Shown piece after piece: positions 6,239 to 13,602 of a DNA stretch of 21,925 bases. Source of the stretch: Actinomycetota bacterium (GTDB lineage: Bacteria > Actinomycetota > Acidimicrobiia > Acidimicrobiales > Microtrichaceae). Location: assembly GCA_005777415.1 (NCBI GenBank), contig SXMI01000303.1, forward strand, positions 1 through 21,925, given 5' to 3'. Position 1 is the stretch's first letter; every line of letters begins with the position of its first letter. The notes beneath the pieces were generated by a model. That model was not told where the DNA came from, did no database searches, and saw nothing but the letters and a program-made list of their open reading frames with translations. Both the position numbers and the translations under genes were made by a program.

Positions 6239-7609
6239 GTGTCCGATCCGATCGTCGTCATCGTCGACGTCACCGACACGATGTCCTCGCCGTGGTCCGC
6301 CGGGATCCAGCGGGTCGTGCGGGGCGTCACCGCGGCACTCGCAGCCCGATCCGACGTGGAGCTGGTGCCGGTCGTTCGGGTCGAGGGGTCGCAACGGGTC
6401 CGGACGCTCGTCGGCGACGAGCCGGCCCGGTTGGCGCACCCTCCCGCCGGCGAACCGGCTGCGATGCCCACGGTGGCGCCGCGCCCCTGGCTCGAGGCGC
6501 TCGACCGGTCGGTACCGGCCGGAGCGATGCGGGCCGCACGCGCCGTGGTCCGACCGCTCCGAGCCCTGCAGTACCGGGCGCGCGACGAGCGTCGCCGGCT
6601 GAGCGCCGAGCGCCGCCACCACGAGGTGATCCTGGGCCGGGTCGCGCCGGGCACCGTCGTGCTCGAGCTCGATGCCGTGTGGAACCAGGTCGGTGTGGAC
6701 CGGCGGCGCTGGTACCGGGACCTGCAGCGGCAGGGGGCCAGGATCGTGCCGTTCGTGCACGACCTGCTCCCGATCGAGCACCCGGACTGGTTCGTGCCGT
6801 CGCTCGTGGCCGTGTTCACCGACACCCTGGACACCCAGCTCGCGGCCGCCGACCTGGTGGTCACGAACTCGTCGGCGACCGCCGACTCGGTCCGCCGGTT
6901 GGCCGCGTCGCTCGACCGCTCCGAGGTGCCCGTGGTGCCGGTCGTGCTGGGCGCCGACCGTGCTGACCGGGCCGATGCGAGTCGGGTGCCGGGTCCCGCC
7001 GACACTGCCGAGGTGGCCCGCGTCGTCCTGGTGGTGGGCACGATCGAACCGAGGAAGAACCACCGGACGCTGCTGCAGGCCTGGGACCGACTCCGGGCCG
7101 ACGGCACCGCCACCGATGCCGAGCTGGTCGTGGTGGGTCGGCCCGGCTGGCGTGCCGACGACGTCGTGGAGCAGCTCGAGGCCGGGGCCGACCACGGGAT
7201 CCGGTGGTTGTCCGGCGCCGACGACGAGGAACTGGTCCGCTGCTACCAGCAGGCCGATCTGGTGGTGGTCCCGTCCCTGACCGAGGGCTACGGGCTCCCC
7301 GTCGTCGAGGCGCTCCGGGCCGGCGTCCCGGTGGTCAGCTCGAGCGGCGGCGCCCTGGCGGCGCTCGGGGAACGGGCTCCCGTGGCGGTGGAGCTCGTCG
7401 AGCCCACCGACGTGGACGGCTGGGTCGATGCGATCCGCCGCCACCTGGTCGACCCGGCGCACCGCGTGCGGGCGCTGGCGGCGGTGGCGGATGCCGATGT
7501 GCCGACCTGGAGCGACACCGCCGAGGAGCTGGTCGCCGCCCTCCGTGCCTCGACTGCGATCCGTGGGGAAATCCCCACGGGGGGTGCGAATCAGGAGTCG
7601 TCGTCCTAG
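6239..7609 (+). CDS. Glycosyltransferase, GT4-like (GT-B fold)
   Basis: This is a cytosolic, probably membrane-associated glycosyltransferase that would transfer a sugar from a nucleotide donor to a growing glycan. Of its 456 residues, the N-terminal half begins with IVVIVDVTD and contains SAGIQRVVRGV, a common acceptor-domain opening in this group, and VPFVHDLLPIEHPDWF. The donor domain is clearer: VVGTIEPRKNHRTLLQAW (residues about 262-279) and the EX7E-type motif TEGYGLPVVEALRAG at about 346-360, the family-4 signature that holds the nucleotide sugar. GTG at 6239 is the first start in frame after the divergent promoter region, with a TAGCCT box 7 nt upstream. The gene ends with TAG at 7607-7609, which doubles as the start of the next gene's -10 box, and its last codons contain a perfect palindrome (7561-7580). 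Donor and acceptor sugars are unknown; rhamnose is possible given the rml genes. Confidence 0.92.
   Translation: MSDPIVVIVDVTDTMSSPWSAGIQRVVRGVTAALAARSDVELVPVVRVEGSQRVRTLVGDEPARLAHPPAGEPAAMPTVAPRPWLEALDRSVPAGAMRAARAVVRPLRALQYRARDERRRLSAERRHHEVILGRVAPGTVVLELDAVWNQVGVDRRRWYRDLQRQGARIVPFVHDLLPIEHPDWFVPSLVAVFTDTLDTQLAAADLVVTNSSATADSVRRLAASLDRSEVPVVPVVLGADRADRADASRVPGPADTAEVARVVLVVGTIEPRKNHRTLLQAWDRLRADGTATDAELVVVGRPGWRADDVVEQLEAGADHGIRWLSGADDEELVRCYQQADLVVVPSLTEGYGLPVVEALRAGVPVVSSSGGALAALGERAPVAVELVEPTDVDGWVDAIRRHLVDPAHRVRALAAVADADVPTWSDTAEELVAALRASTAIRGEIPTGGANQESSS
7561..7580. repeat. Perfect 9-bp-arm inverted repeat upstream of amidase gene
   Basis: CCGTGGGGA (7561-7569) pairs with TCCCCACGG (7572-7580) around a 2-nt centre. 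It lies in the last codons of the glycosyltransferase gene, 26 nt before the TAGACT box of the amidase gene. It may be an operator for the amidase, or a hairpin ending the upstream transcript, though no T-run follows. Confidence 0.65.
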
Positions 7610-7612
7610 ACT
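7607..7612 (+). promoter_or_regulatory. Candidate -10 box of the amidase gene, overlapping the preceding stop codon
   Basis: TAGACT lies 6 nt before the GTG at 7619. Its first three bases are the TAG stop of the upstream glycosyltransferase gene. Confidence 0.45.
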
Positions 7613-7618
7613 CCCCTC

Positions 7619-9052
7619 GTGGCCTCCCCCAGCCCCACCCCCCGCCACGCGTCCGTTCACCTGCGCCACCGTGCGTTCCGGGCGCTCATCGTGGCCTGTG
7701 GTGCCGGTCTGCTCCTGGCGGCCCTCCCGCTTCCCGGCCTGTCCTTCGGGCTCCGGTCCGCGGCGGCGATCGAGGACGTCCCGGAGCTCGCACCCACGCC
7801 GGTGGGCACGTTGGCCGAGATCCGCTCCGAGACCGGGGTCGATCCCGGGACGAGCCGGCTGAACGCCACCGACGTCGACGTCGCCGACTTCACCACCATC
7901 GGGTTCCGGTTCGACCGGGCGCCGTCGGGCCCCGTCTACGTCCGGGTCCGGGGTGCCTCGGGGGCGTTCGGTGACTGGGAGGAGCTCCCGGTCAGCGACG
8001 AGGGCCCGGACGTCGGGTCCGCCGAGGCGGCCGGCGCCTCGATCACCACGGACCCGCTGTTCGTCGGTTCCGCCTCTGGCTACGAGGTCAGCCTGCCCGC
8101 CGCCGGCGGCGACGCCGAGGTTGTCACCGTCCACGACCGTCGGGAACGGGTGGCGGTCGAGGCCACACCGTTCGCCGACGCCGCTGCCCCGTTCGAGATC
8201 AAGTCCCGCTCCTCCTGGGGCGCCCGACCGGTGACCGGGTTGAACTCCGTCACGAAGCTGAAGCTGGGTGTCATCCACCACACGGCGGGGACGAACAACT
8301 ACACGGCCGCCCAGGTGCCCGGGATCCTCCGGGGGATCCAGGCCTTCCACATGGACTCCCGGGGTTGGTCGGACGCCGGGTACAACTTCGCCGTCGACAA
8401 GTTCGGCACGATCTGGGAGATGCGGGCCGACAGCATCGCCAAGAACACGGTCGGCGCTCATGCGATCGGCTTCAACACCGGATCGGTGGGCGTCGCGGTC
8501 CTGGGCGACTACATCGCCAACCAGGCGCCCTCCGTGGCGGTCGAGGGTGCCGCCAAGCTCCTCGGCTGGAAGCTGGCCCTGAGCGGCGTGAACCCGCAGG
8601 GCACGGCGTCGGTCACCGCCGGGTCGGGATCGAACCTGTTCGCCCAGGGGACCGTCGCCAACCTGCCGGCGATCGTCGGGCACCAGCAGACCTCGTCGAC
8701 GTCCTGCCCCGGCCGGATCATGGAGCAGCTGGCGGTCGTCCGCCAGCGGGCTGCGTTCTGGGCCAACCAGTCGGTCGGTGGCGCCGTGCCCGAGGGGGCG
8801 ATCGACTCGGCCGTGCTCGACGGCAAGGAGATCGTGGTCTCCGGTTGGACCAAGGACGCCGACTCGCCGGAGCCGATCGATGTCTTCGTCGCCACCTCCA
8901 GTGTCTGGAAGCGCGTCCGGGCCGATCGACCGGGGAACCGCTTCGAGGTCAGGGTGCCGGCGAAGCCGGGCCCGAACGAGGTCTGCGCCGCCGGTCTGAA
9001 CGTCTTCGCCGGTCGGGACACCGTCCTCGGCTGTCGCACCGTCGTCAAGTGA
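7619..9052 (+). CDS. Secreted PGRP-type N-acetylmuramoyl-L-alanine amidase
   Basis: This predicted exported zinc amidase cuts the bond between muramic acid and the stem peptide of peptidoglycan. Of its 477 residues, the basic N-terminus is followed by a hydrophobic segment (about 21-42) and a likely signal-peptidase site near SAAA (47-50). Residues about 85-180 form a beta-rich domain often found before bacterial PGRP domains (GFRFDR, VYVRVRGASGAFGDWEEL). The PGRP/Ami_2 domain spans about 192-380: SRSSWGARP, VIHHTAGT (His220 or 221), GWSDAGYNFAVDKFGTIWE, AIGFNTGSVGVAVLGDY and VGHQQTSSTSCPGR (His355, Cys363). The His-to-Cys spacing of eight matches T7 lysozyme, so the zinc triad looks intact. 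The tail (about 395-477) is a small beta domain with VSGWTKDAD and GCRTV, seen from memory in many actinobacterial secreted proteins. GTG at 7619 follows a TAGACT box by 6 nt. The gene sits between glycan genes and may remodel wall for glycan attachment (inference). Confidence 0.93.
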   Translation: MASPSPTPRHASVHLRHRAFRALIVACGAGLLLAALPLPGLSFGLRSAAAIEDVPELAPTPVGTLAEIRSETGVDPGTSRLNATDVDVADFTTIGFRFDRAPSGPVYVRVRGASGAFGDWEELPVSDEGPDVGSAEAAGASITTDPLFVGSASGYEVSLPAAGGDAEVVTVHDRRERVAVEATPFADAAAPFEIKSRSSWGARPVTGLNSVTKLKLGVIHHTAGTNNYTAAQVPGILRGIQAFHMDSRGWSDAGYNFAVDKFGTIWEMRADSIAKNTVGAHAIGFNTGSVGVAVLGDYIANQAPSVAVEGAAKLLGWKLALSGVNPQGTASVTAGSGSNLFAQGTVANLPAIVGHQQTSSTSCPGRIMEQLAVVRQRAAFWANQSVGGAVPEGAIDSAVLDGKEIVVSGWTKDADSPEPIDVFVATSSVWKRVRADRPGNRFEVRVPAKPGPNEVCAAGLNVFAGRDTVLGCRTVVK

Positions 9053-9079
9053 CCGGGGGCCTCCGGAGCTGAGCTCGTC

Positions 9080-9098
9080 GGCACGGGGCCGTGCCCCG
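9080..9098 (+). terminator. Candidate hairpin between amidase gene and rmlA
   Basis: GGCACGG (9080-9086) can pair with CCGTGCC (9089-9095), or CGGGG (9084-9088) with CCCCG (9094-9098). It follows the amidase stop by 27 nt and precedes the rmlA -10 box. No T-run follows, so termination is only a suggestion. Confidence 0.3.
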
Positions 9099-9107
9099 CC
9101 CAGCCGG

Positions 9108-9113
9108 TAGGCT
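9108..9113 (+). promoter_or_regulatory. Candidate -10 box of the rml operon
   Basis: TAGGCT lies 8 nt before the GTG of rmlA at 9122. There is no Shine-Dalgarno sequence in this short gap, so a leaderless rmlA mRNA is likely. Confidence 0.45.
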
Positions 9114-9121
9114 CCGGCCCC

Positions 9122-10228
9122 GTGAAGGGCCTGATCCTCGCCGGGGGCTCCGGTACCCGCCTCCGGCCGATCACCCACACCAGCGCCAAGCAGTTGGTGC
9201 CGGTGGCGAACGTGCCCATTCTCTTCTACGGGATCCGACACCTGGTGGCCGCCGGGATCACCGAGATCGGCATCATCAGCGGCGAGACCGGTCCCGAGAT
9301 CGTGGAAGCGGTCGGCGACGGTTCGCAGTTCGGGGCGGCCGTGACCTACGTGGTCCAGGAGCAGCCGCGGGGGCTGGCCGACTGCGTGCTGGTCGCCCGT
9401 GACTTCCTCGGTGACGACCCGTTCGTCGTCTACCTGGGCGACAACATGCTCCAGCACGGGGTCGCCGAGTTCGTGGAGCGCTTCGAGCGGACGGTGAGCG
9501 AGGGGACGCAGCCGCCGCTCGACGGCGCCGTCGACGCGCCGACGGCGCAGCTGCTCCTGAGCCCCGTGCCCGACCCGCAGCGCTTCGGCGTGGCGACGCT
9601 CGATGCCGTCGGCCGGGTGGTTCGACTCGTCGAGAAGCCGGTCGATCCCCCCTCCGACCTGGCCCTGGTCGGCGTCTACCTCTTCACCCCGGCCGTCCAC
9701 GAGGCGGTGCGCTCCATCGTTCCGTCGGCCCGTGGCGAGCTCGAGATCACCGACGCGATCCAGTGGATGATCGACCGGGGCGACCGGGTCGACGCCGAGC
9801 TCCTCGAGGGGTGGTGGATCGACACCGGGAAGAAGGACCCGCTGCTCGAGGCGAACCGGCTGGTGCTCGAGACGCTCGAGCCCCGGGTCGACGGGTCGGT
9901 GGACGAGGCCTCGCGACTCGAGGGGCGTGTGGTCGTCGAGGCGGGCGCGACCGTCGTCGACTCTCATCTCCGCGGGCCCGTCGTGATCGGCCCCGGGGCC
10001 GAGGTGCGCAGCAGCTTCATCGGGCCGTCCACGGCGGTCGGAGCGGGGTGCCGGATCATCCGGACCGAGCTGGAGCACTCGGTGGTCCTCGAGGGGGCCA
10101 GCGTCGAGGGGGTGTCCCGACTCTGCGACTCGCTCGTCGGTCGGGACGCCGTCGTCCGGCGGTCCGAGGCCCGGCCGCTGGCGACGCGGTTGCTCGTCGG
10201 CGACGACAGCGTGGTGGAGCTCGCGTGA
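9122..10228 (+). CDS. rmlA: Glucose-1-phosphate thymidylyltransferase, long form
   Basis: It joins dTTP and glucose 1-phosphate to give dTDP-glucose, the first step to dTDP-deoxyhexoses. The nucleotidyltransferase signature GGSGTRLRPIT is at residues 8-18, followed by SAKQLVPVAN. The VVYLGDNML segment carries the metal-binding Asp, VEKP follows in the sugar-binding region, and GWWIDTGKKDPLLEANRLVL closes the catalytic domain. At 368 residues it is longer than the 290-residue RmlA of enterobacteria. The extra C-terminal part has left-handed beta-helix hexapeptide repeats (VVIGPGAEVRSSFIGPS, then AVGAGCRI), which marks the RmlA-long/StrD-like branch often found in deoxysugar clusters of actinobacteria. 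GTG at 9122 starts 8 nt after a TAGGCT box. The stop TGA overlaps the GTG of rmlC by two bases in GTGA, so the two are translationally coupled. The function is secure; the final sugar depends on the downstream enzymes. Confidence 0.95.
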   Translation: MKGLILAGGSGTRLRPITHTSAKQLVPVANVPILFYGIRHLVAAGITEIGIISGETGPEIVEAVGDGSQFGAAVTYVVQEQPRGLADCVLVARDFLGDDPFVVYLGDNMLQHGVAEFVERFERTVSEGTQPPLDGAVDAPTAQLLLSPVPDPQRFGVATLDAVGRVVRLVEKPVDPPSDLALVGVYLFTPAVHEAVRSIVPSARGELEITDAIQWMIDRGDRVDAELLEGWWIDTGKKDPLLEANRLVLETLEPRVDGSVDEASRLEGRVVVEAGATVVDSHLRGPVVIGPGAEVRSSFIGPSTAVGAGCRIIRTELEHSVVLEGASVEGVSRLCDSLVGRDAVVRRSEARPLATRLLVGDDSVVELA

Positions 10229-10848
10229 GCCGGGACGGGACTGAGGTGAGCAACGGCGAGGTGCTCCGCAGCGACGACCTGGCGGTCGTCCGCGCCACGG
10301 CGATCGACGGGGTGCTCGTGGTGGAGCCGCGGGTCTTCAGCGACGACCGCGGCTGCTTCGTCGAGACGTTCCGCCGGGAGTGGGTACCCGCCGGCCGCGA
10401 GATGCTCCAGTCCAACCGTGCGGACCGGATCGCCGGGTCGCTCGTTGGGTTCCACTACCACCTCCACCAGGCCGACTACTGGTACGTGCCGTCGGGTCTG
10501 GCCCGCGTCGTCCTGCACGACCTCCGCACCGACGGACCGACCGACGGCGTCACGATCGCCCTCGATCTGGGGTCGGCGCCCGGGGGGGAACCCGACCACC
10601 GCGGCGTGTACATCCCGCCCGGGGTGGCGCACGGATTCGCGGCGTTGAGCGACGTGACCATCACGTACCTCGTCGACGGCTACTACAACCCGGCCGACGA
10701 GCTCGGCGTGGCCTGGGACGATCCCGAGATCGGCGCGGACTGGGGGGTGTCCGCCCCGGTGCTGTCCGAGCGGGACCGGTCGAACCCGCGCCGCTCGGAC
10801 CTCCCGTCCGACCGTCGGCCCCACGCCCGGCTCCGGAGCGGCAGCTGA
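10225..10848 (+). CDS. rmlC: dTDP-4-dehydrorhamnose 3,5-epimerase-like cupin protein, divergent
   Basis: RmlC epimerises C3 and C5 of dTDP-4-keto-6-deoxyglucose. The 207-residue protein has the cupin layout: DDRGCFVETFRREW (residues 40-53), the histidine-rich GFHYHLHQADYWYVPSG (75-91), LHDLR, YIPPGVAHGFAAL and YLVDGYYNPADE. His77 corresponds to the catalytic His of classical RmlC. However, the classical QGKLVR segment, with a Lys that contacts substrate, is replaced by ADYWYV, so this belongs to a divergent branch and could be a single epimerase or another dTDP-keto-sugar enzyme. GTG at 10225 is chosen because GGAG lies 6 nt upstream inside rmlA; GTG at 10246 is a possible alternative. It overlaps rmlA (GTGA) and rmlB (TGATG), so it belongs to the same mRNA. 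The position between rmlA and rmlB supports the pathway role. The Arg-rich tail looks disordered. Confidence 0.85.
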   Translation: MSRDGTEVSNGEVLRSDDLAVVRATAIDGVLVVEPRVFSDDRGCFVETFRREWVPAGREMLQSNRADRIAGSLVGFHYHLHQADYWYVPSGLARVVLHDLRTDGPTDGVTIALDLGSAPGGEPDHRGVYIPPGVAHGFAALSDVTITYLVDGYYNPADELGVAWDDPEIGADWGVSAPVLSERDRSNPRRSDLPSDRRPHARLRSGS

Positions 10849-11816
10849 TGCACGTCCTCGTCACCGGGGGAGCTGGGTTCATCGGGTCGACGCTCGTCGC
10901 CCAGTTCCTCGCCAGCGGCGACCACCGGGTGACCGTGCTCGACGCGCTCACCTATGCCGGCGTCCGATCGAACCTGGCGCGCTTCGACGACCATCCGGGG
11001 TTCCGGTTCGTCCACGGTGACGTCTGTGACCGCGAGGCGGTGGCCGACGCGCTCGACGGCTGCGACGCGGTCGCCCACCTGGCTGCGGAGAGCCACGTCG
11101 ATCGGTCGCTGCTGGGCCCCGACGTGTTCGTCCGCACCAACTGCCTGGGCACGAACGTCGTCTGCGACCTGGCGGCCCGCGCCGGGGTCGAGCGCTTCCT
11201 GCACGTGTCGACCGACGAGGTCTACGGGTCGATCGAGGTCGGGTCGTTCTCCGAGTCCGACATGCTCCGGCCCCGTTCGCCCTACGCCGCCGCCAAGGCC
11301 GGATCGGACCAGATCGCGCTGGCCCACTTCGAGACCCACGACCTGCCGGTGGTCGTCACCCGCTCGTCGAACCAGTACGGGCCCCGACAGTTCCCCGAGA
11401 AGCTCATCCCCCTGTTCACGACCAACCTCCTGCTCGGCGAGCGGGTCCCGCTCTACGGGGACGGGCTCAACGTGCGCGACTGGATGTACGTGGCCGACAA
11501 CTGCGAGGCGCTGCGGCTGGTGCTCGAATCGGGGGAGCCCGGGTCGATCTACAACGTCGCGGCCGACAACGAGATGACCAACCTCCAGGTCACCGATGCG
11601 CTGCTCGACCTGCTCGGTGCCGACCCCGGCGTCGTGGACCGGGTCGAGGACCGGCTCGGCCACGACCGGCGCTACTCGGTGACCACCGAGCGGATCCGGG
11701 AGCTCGGGTGGCGGCCGGCCCACCGGTTCGAGGACGCGCTGGGCGAGACCGTCGAGTTCTACCGGTCGCACCGCGACTGGTGGGAGCCACTCCGGGAGCG
11801 GGTCCGCAACCGGTGA
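10848..11816 (+). CDS. rmlB: dTDP-glucose 4,6-dehydratase
   Basis: This NAD-dependent short-chain dehydrogenase/reductase family enzyme turns dTDP-glucose into dTDP-4-keto-6-deoxyglucose. Its 322 residues include the Rossmann motif GGAGFIGS (residues 7-14), AHLAAESHVDRS, TNCLGT, and STDEVYG with the catalytic Thr-Asp-Glu (the TDE trio diagnostic of 4,6-dehydratases). The Tyr-x-x-x-Lys motif is PYAAAKAGSD, followed by RSSNQYGPRQFPEKLIPLF and the substrate-binding DGLNVRDWMYVADNCEAL. These match RmlB rather than UDP-sugar relatives. ATG at 10848 overlaps the rmlC stop in TGATG, with GGAG about 10 nt upstream. Its stop overlaps the rmlD start in GTGA. This is one of only three ATG starts in the window. 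The length is slightly below the usual 325-360 residues, with no sign of truncation. Confidence 0.95.
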   Translation: MHVLVTGGAGFIGSTLVAQFLASGDHRVTVLDALTYAGVRSNLARFDDHPGFRFVHGDVCDREAVADALDGCDAVAHLAAESHVDRSLLGPDVFVRTNCLGTNVVCDLAARAGVERFLHVSTDEVYGSIEVGSFSESDMLRPRSPYAAAKAGSDQIALAHFETHDLPVVVTRSSNQYGPRQFPEKLIPLFTTNLLLGERVPLYGDGLNVRDWMYVADNCEALRLVLESGEPGSIYNVAADNEMTNLQVTDALLDLLGADPGVVDRVEDRLGHDRRYSVTTERIRELGWRPAHRFEDALGETVEFYRSHRDWWEPLRERVRNR

Positions 11817-12682
11817 GGTTGCTCGTCACCGGCTCCGCCGGACAGCTCGGCAGCCACCTGGTCGAGGAGGCCGACCGCGCCGGGCACGCCGTGGTCGGGG
11901 TCGACCTGCAGCAGGGGGCGGACACCACCGTCCTCGACCTGTCCGACGCCGAGGCGGTCCGATCACTGCTGCTGGCCGAGCGGCCGGACGCGGTCGTCCA
12001 CGCCGCAGCGTGGACCGCCGTCGATGACTGCGAGCTCGATCCCGACCGGGCGCGACGGGCGAACGTCGACGCCACGGCGGTCGTGGTCGAGGCCGCGGCG
12101 CTCGTCGACGCCCACGTCGTCGGGGTCTCGACCGACTACGTCTTCGACGGGACCAAGGACGGCCCCTACGGCGAGGACGACCCGCCCTCGCCGCGGTCCG
12201 TCTACGGCACGACGAAGCTCGCGGCCGAGCGGATCGTGCTCGGTGGCGGGGGGACCGTCGCCCGGACCAGCTGGCTCTGCAGCGCCCGCGGTCGCAACGT
12301 GGTCCGGACCGTCCTGGGGGCGCTCGACGCCGGGGCGCCGTTGCGGTTCGTCGACGACCAGCGGGGCCAGCCCACCTTCGCCGGCGACCTGGCCGGCATG
12401 CTCCTGCTGCTCGCCCGCGATCGTCCGGGCGGGGTGTTCCACACCACGAACGCCGGGCCGGTCACCTGGTACGGGTTCGTGCAGGAGATCCTGCGGGCCG
12501 ACGGTCGGGACCCCGGACTGGTGGTGCCGATCCGGACCGCCGACCTGGACCCGCCCCGGCCGGCACCCCGTCCGGCCAACTCGGTCCTGTCCGACCGGGT
12601 CTGGCGCCGAGCGGGGTACCCGCCGGCGCGTGACTTCCGGGAGCCGCTCGCCGAGGTGGTCGCCGTCCTGCGGCACCGGTAG
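11813..12682 (+). CDS. rmlD: dTDP-4-dehydrorhamnose reductase
   Basis: It reduces the C4 keto group with NAD(P)H, giving dTDP-L-rhamnose in the standard pathway. The 289-residue protein has VTGSAGQLG (residues 5-13), VVHAAAWTAVDDCE, the family-specific STDYVFDG, and the YGTTKLAAE motif holding the catalytic Tyr and Lys. RTSWL, a DDQRGQPTFAGDLA stretch and GVFHTTNAGPVTWYGF follow, all typical RmlD segments. GTG at 11813 overlaps the rmlB stop in GTGA; the longer in-frame extension reads through rmlB sequence and is rejected. The gene ends with TAG at 12680-12682, which forms the first half of the next gene's candidate -10 box. With rmlA, rmlC and rmlB this completes a four-gene operon in the order A-C-B-D. 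Since the RmlC homologue is unusual, the product could be a C3 or C5 variant of rhamnose. Confidence 0.94.
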   Translation: MRLLVTGSAGQLGSHLVEEADRAGHAVVGVDLQQGADTTVLDLSDAEAVRSLLLAERPDAVVHAAAWTAVDDCELDPDRARRANVDATAVVVEAAALVDAHVVGVSTDYVFDGTKDGPYGEDDPPSPRSVYGTTKLAAERIVLGGGGTVARTSWLCSARGRNVVRTVLGALDAGAPLRFVDDQRGQPTFAGDLAGMLLLLARDRPGGVFHTTNAGPVTWYGFVQEILRADGRDPGLVVPIRTADLDPPRPAPRPANSVLSDRVWRRAGYPPARDFREPLAEVVAVLRHR

Positions 12683-12685
12683 CGT
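12680..12685 (+). promoter_or_regulatory. Candidate -10 box of the methyltransferase gene, overlapping the rmlD stop
   Basis: TAGCGT lies 8 nt before the GTG at 12694; the first three bases are the rmlD stop codon. Confidence 0.42.
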
Positions 12686-12693
12686 GCCGTGCC

Positions 12694-13602
12694 GTGCAGG
12701 ATGACGGGTCAGCGAGCGACGGGTCGCCCGACGAGGCCGGGACCGCAGCGGCCCGGGCCGACGACGAGCAGTTCGTCCGCGACTGCTACCGGGTGATCCT
12801 CCAGCGGGAGGTCGACCCGGGTGGTCTGGCCCACTGGGTCGAGTTCCTGGCGCAGGGCAACTGGCGCAAGCGGGTCGTGCAGGCGCTCGTCGCTGGCGAG
12901 GAGTTCGCCACGCTCGGGTCCGAGACGCTGCGGGTGCGGCTCCACCGGTCGCGCTGCGACTGGATCAGTTCGCTCCCCGATGCGGCCACCGTGCTCGACA
13001 TCGGGGGGAGCAGCCCGACACACCCCGAGGGCGCCATGTTCCAGATGGGTTGGGAGCGTGCCCCCGGGCTCATGACGATCGTCGACCGCCCGCCCGACGA
13101 CCAGTACCACGGCCGCCCCCGATACTCCCAGGACGCCCCCTTCCGCACCGAGTGGGGGGGCGAGGTCCGCTACGTCCACGCCGCCGCCGAGGACCTGGTC
13201 ACCTCGGGTGTGCTCGACGATCAGCGGTTCGATGCCATCTTCATGGGTCAGGTGATCGAACACCTGGAGCCGTCCGCCATCCCGGGCATCCTCCGCTGGA
13301 TCCGGGAGCGGCTCGCCCCCGGCGGCTGGTTCGCGCTCGACACGCCGAACCGGGCGGTGACGGTCCTGCAGACGCCTGCGGCGTTCACCGACCCGGACCA
13401 CACCTGGGAGTTCCGGGCCAACGAGCTGGCGGCGCTGCTGCTCGACGCGGGCCTGAGGATCGAGTCCCGGGCCGGGCTCATGCCCATGCCCCGCTCGGTC
13501 GAGGTGGGGCGGTGGGAACCGGAGGAGACCTACCTGCTGCCCACGGTCTCCCGCGACCCCACGACCGGCTACTGCCTGGCGTTCCTCACCCGGGCCGGTT
13601 GA
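12694..13602 (+). CDS. DUF4214-SAM methyltransferase fusion
   Basis: Of the 302 residues, about 1-23 are acidic and disordered. Residues about 24-75 form a DUF4214-like helical domain (FVRDCYRVILQREVDPGGL, then HWVEFLAQG), often found in proteins of surface-glycan and exported-protein loci. A class I SAM-dependent methyltransferase domain follows: VLDIGG at 100-105 is the SAM-binding glycine loop, RFDAIFMGQVIEHLEP (178-193) is motif II and its acidic end, and LAPGGWFALDTPN (207-219) is motif III. It would methylate a small molecule or sugar in the cytosol; glycan methylation or chain capping is inference from context. No RNA- or DNA-methylase signature is seen. GTG at 12694 stands 8 nt behind a TAGCGT box. 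It follows rmlD by 11 nt, so it could also be read from the rml operon, and it overlaps the convergent membrane-protein gene by 17 nt. Confidence 0.85.
   Translation: MQDDGSASDGSPDEAGTAAARADDEQFVRDCYRVILQREVDPGGLAHWVEFLAQGNWRKRVVQALVAGEEFATLGSETLRVRLHRSRCDWISSLPDAATVLDIGGSSPTHPEGAMFQMGWERAPGLMTIVDRPPDDQYHGRPRYSQDAPFRTEWGGEVRYVHAAAEDLVTSGVLDDQRFDAIFMGQVIEHLEPSAIPGILRWIRERLAPGGWFALDTPNRAVTVLQTPAAFTDPDHTWEFRANELAALLLDAGLRIESRAGLMPMPRSVEVGRWEPEETYLLPTVSRDPTTGYCLAFLTRAG

Noticed and set aside
6062..10078. Uninterrupted 1338-codon open frame on the minus strand
   Set aside because: It runs antisense to three clear genes (glycosyltransferase, amidase, rmlA), its translation is rich in Arg, Gly, Asp, His and Pro without any domain, and very GC-rich coding DNA commonly leaves such antisense frames open.
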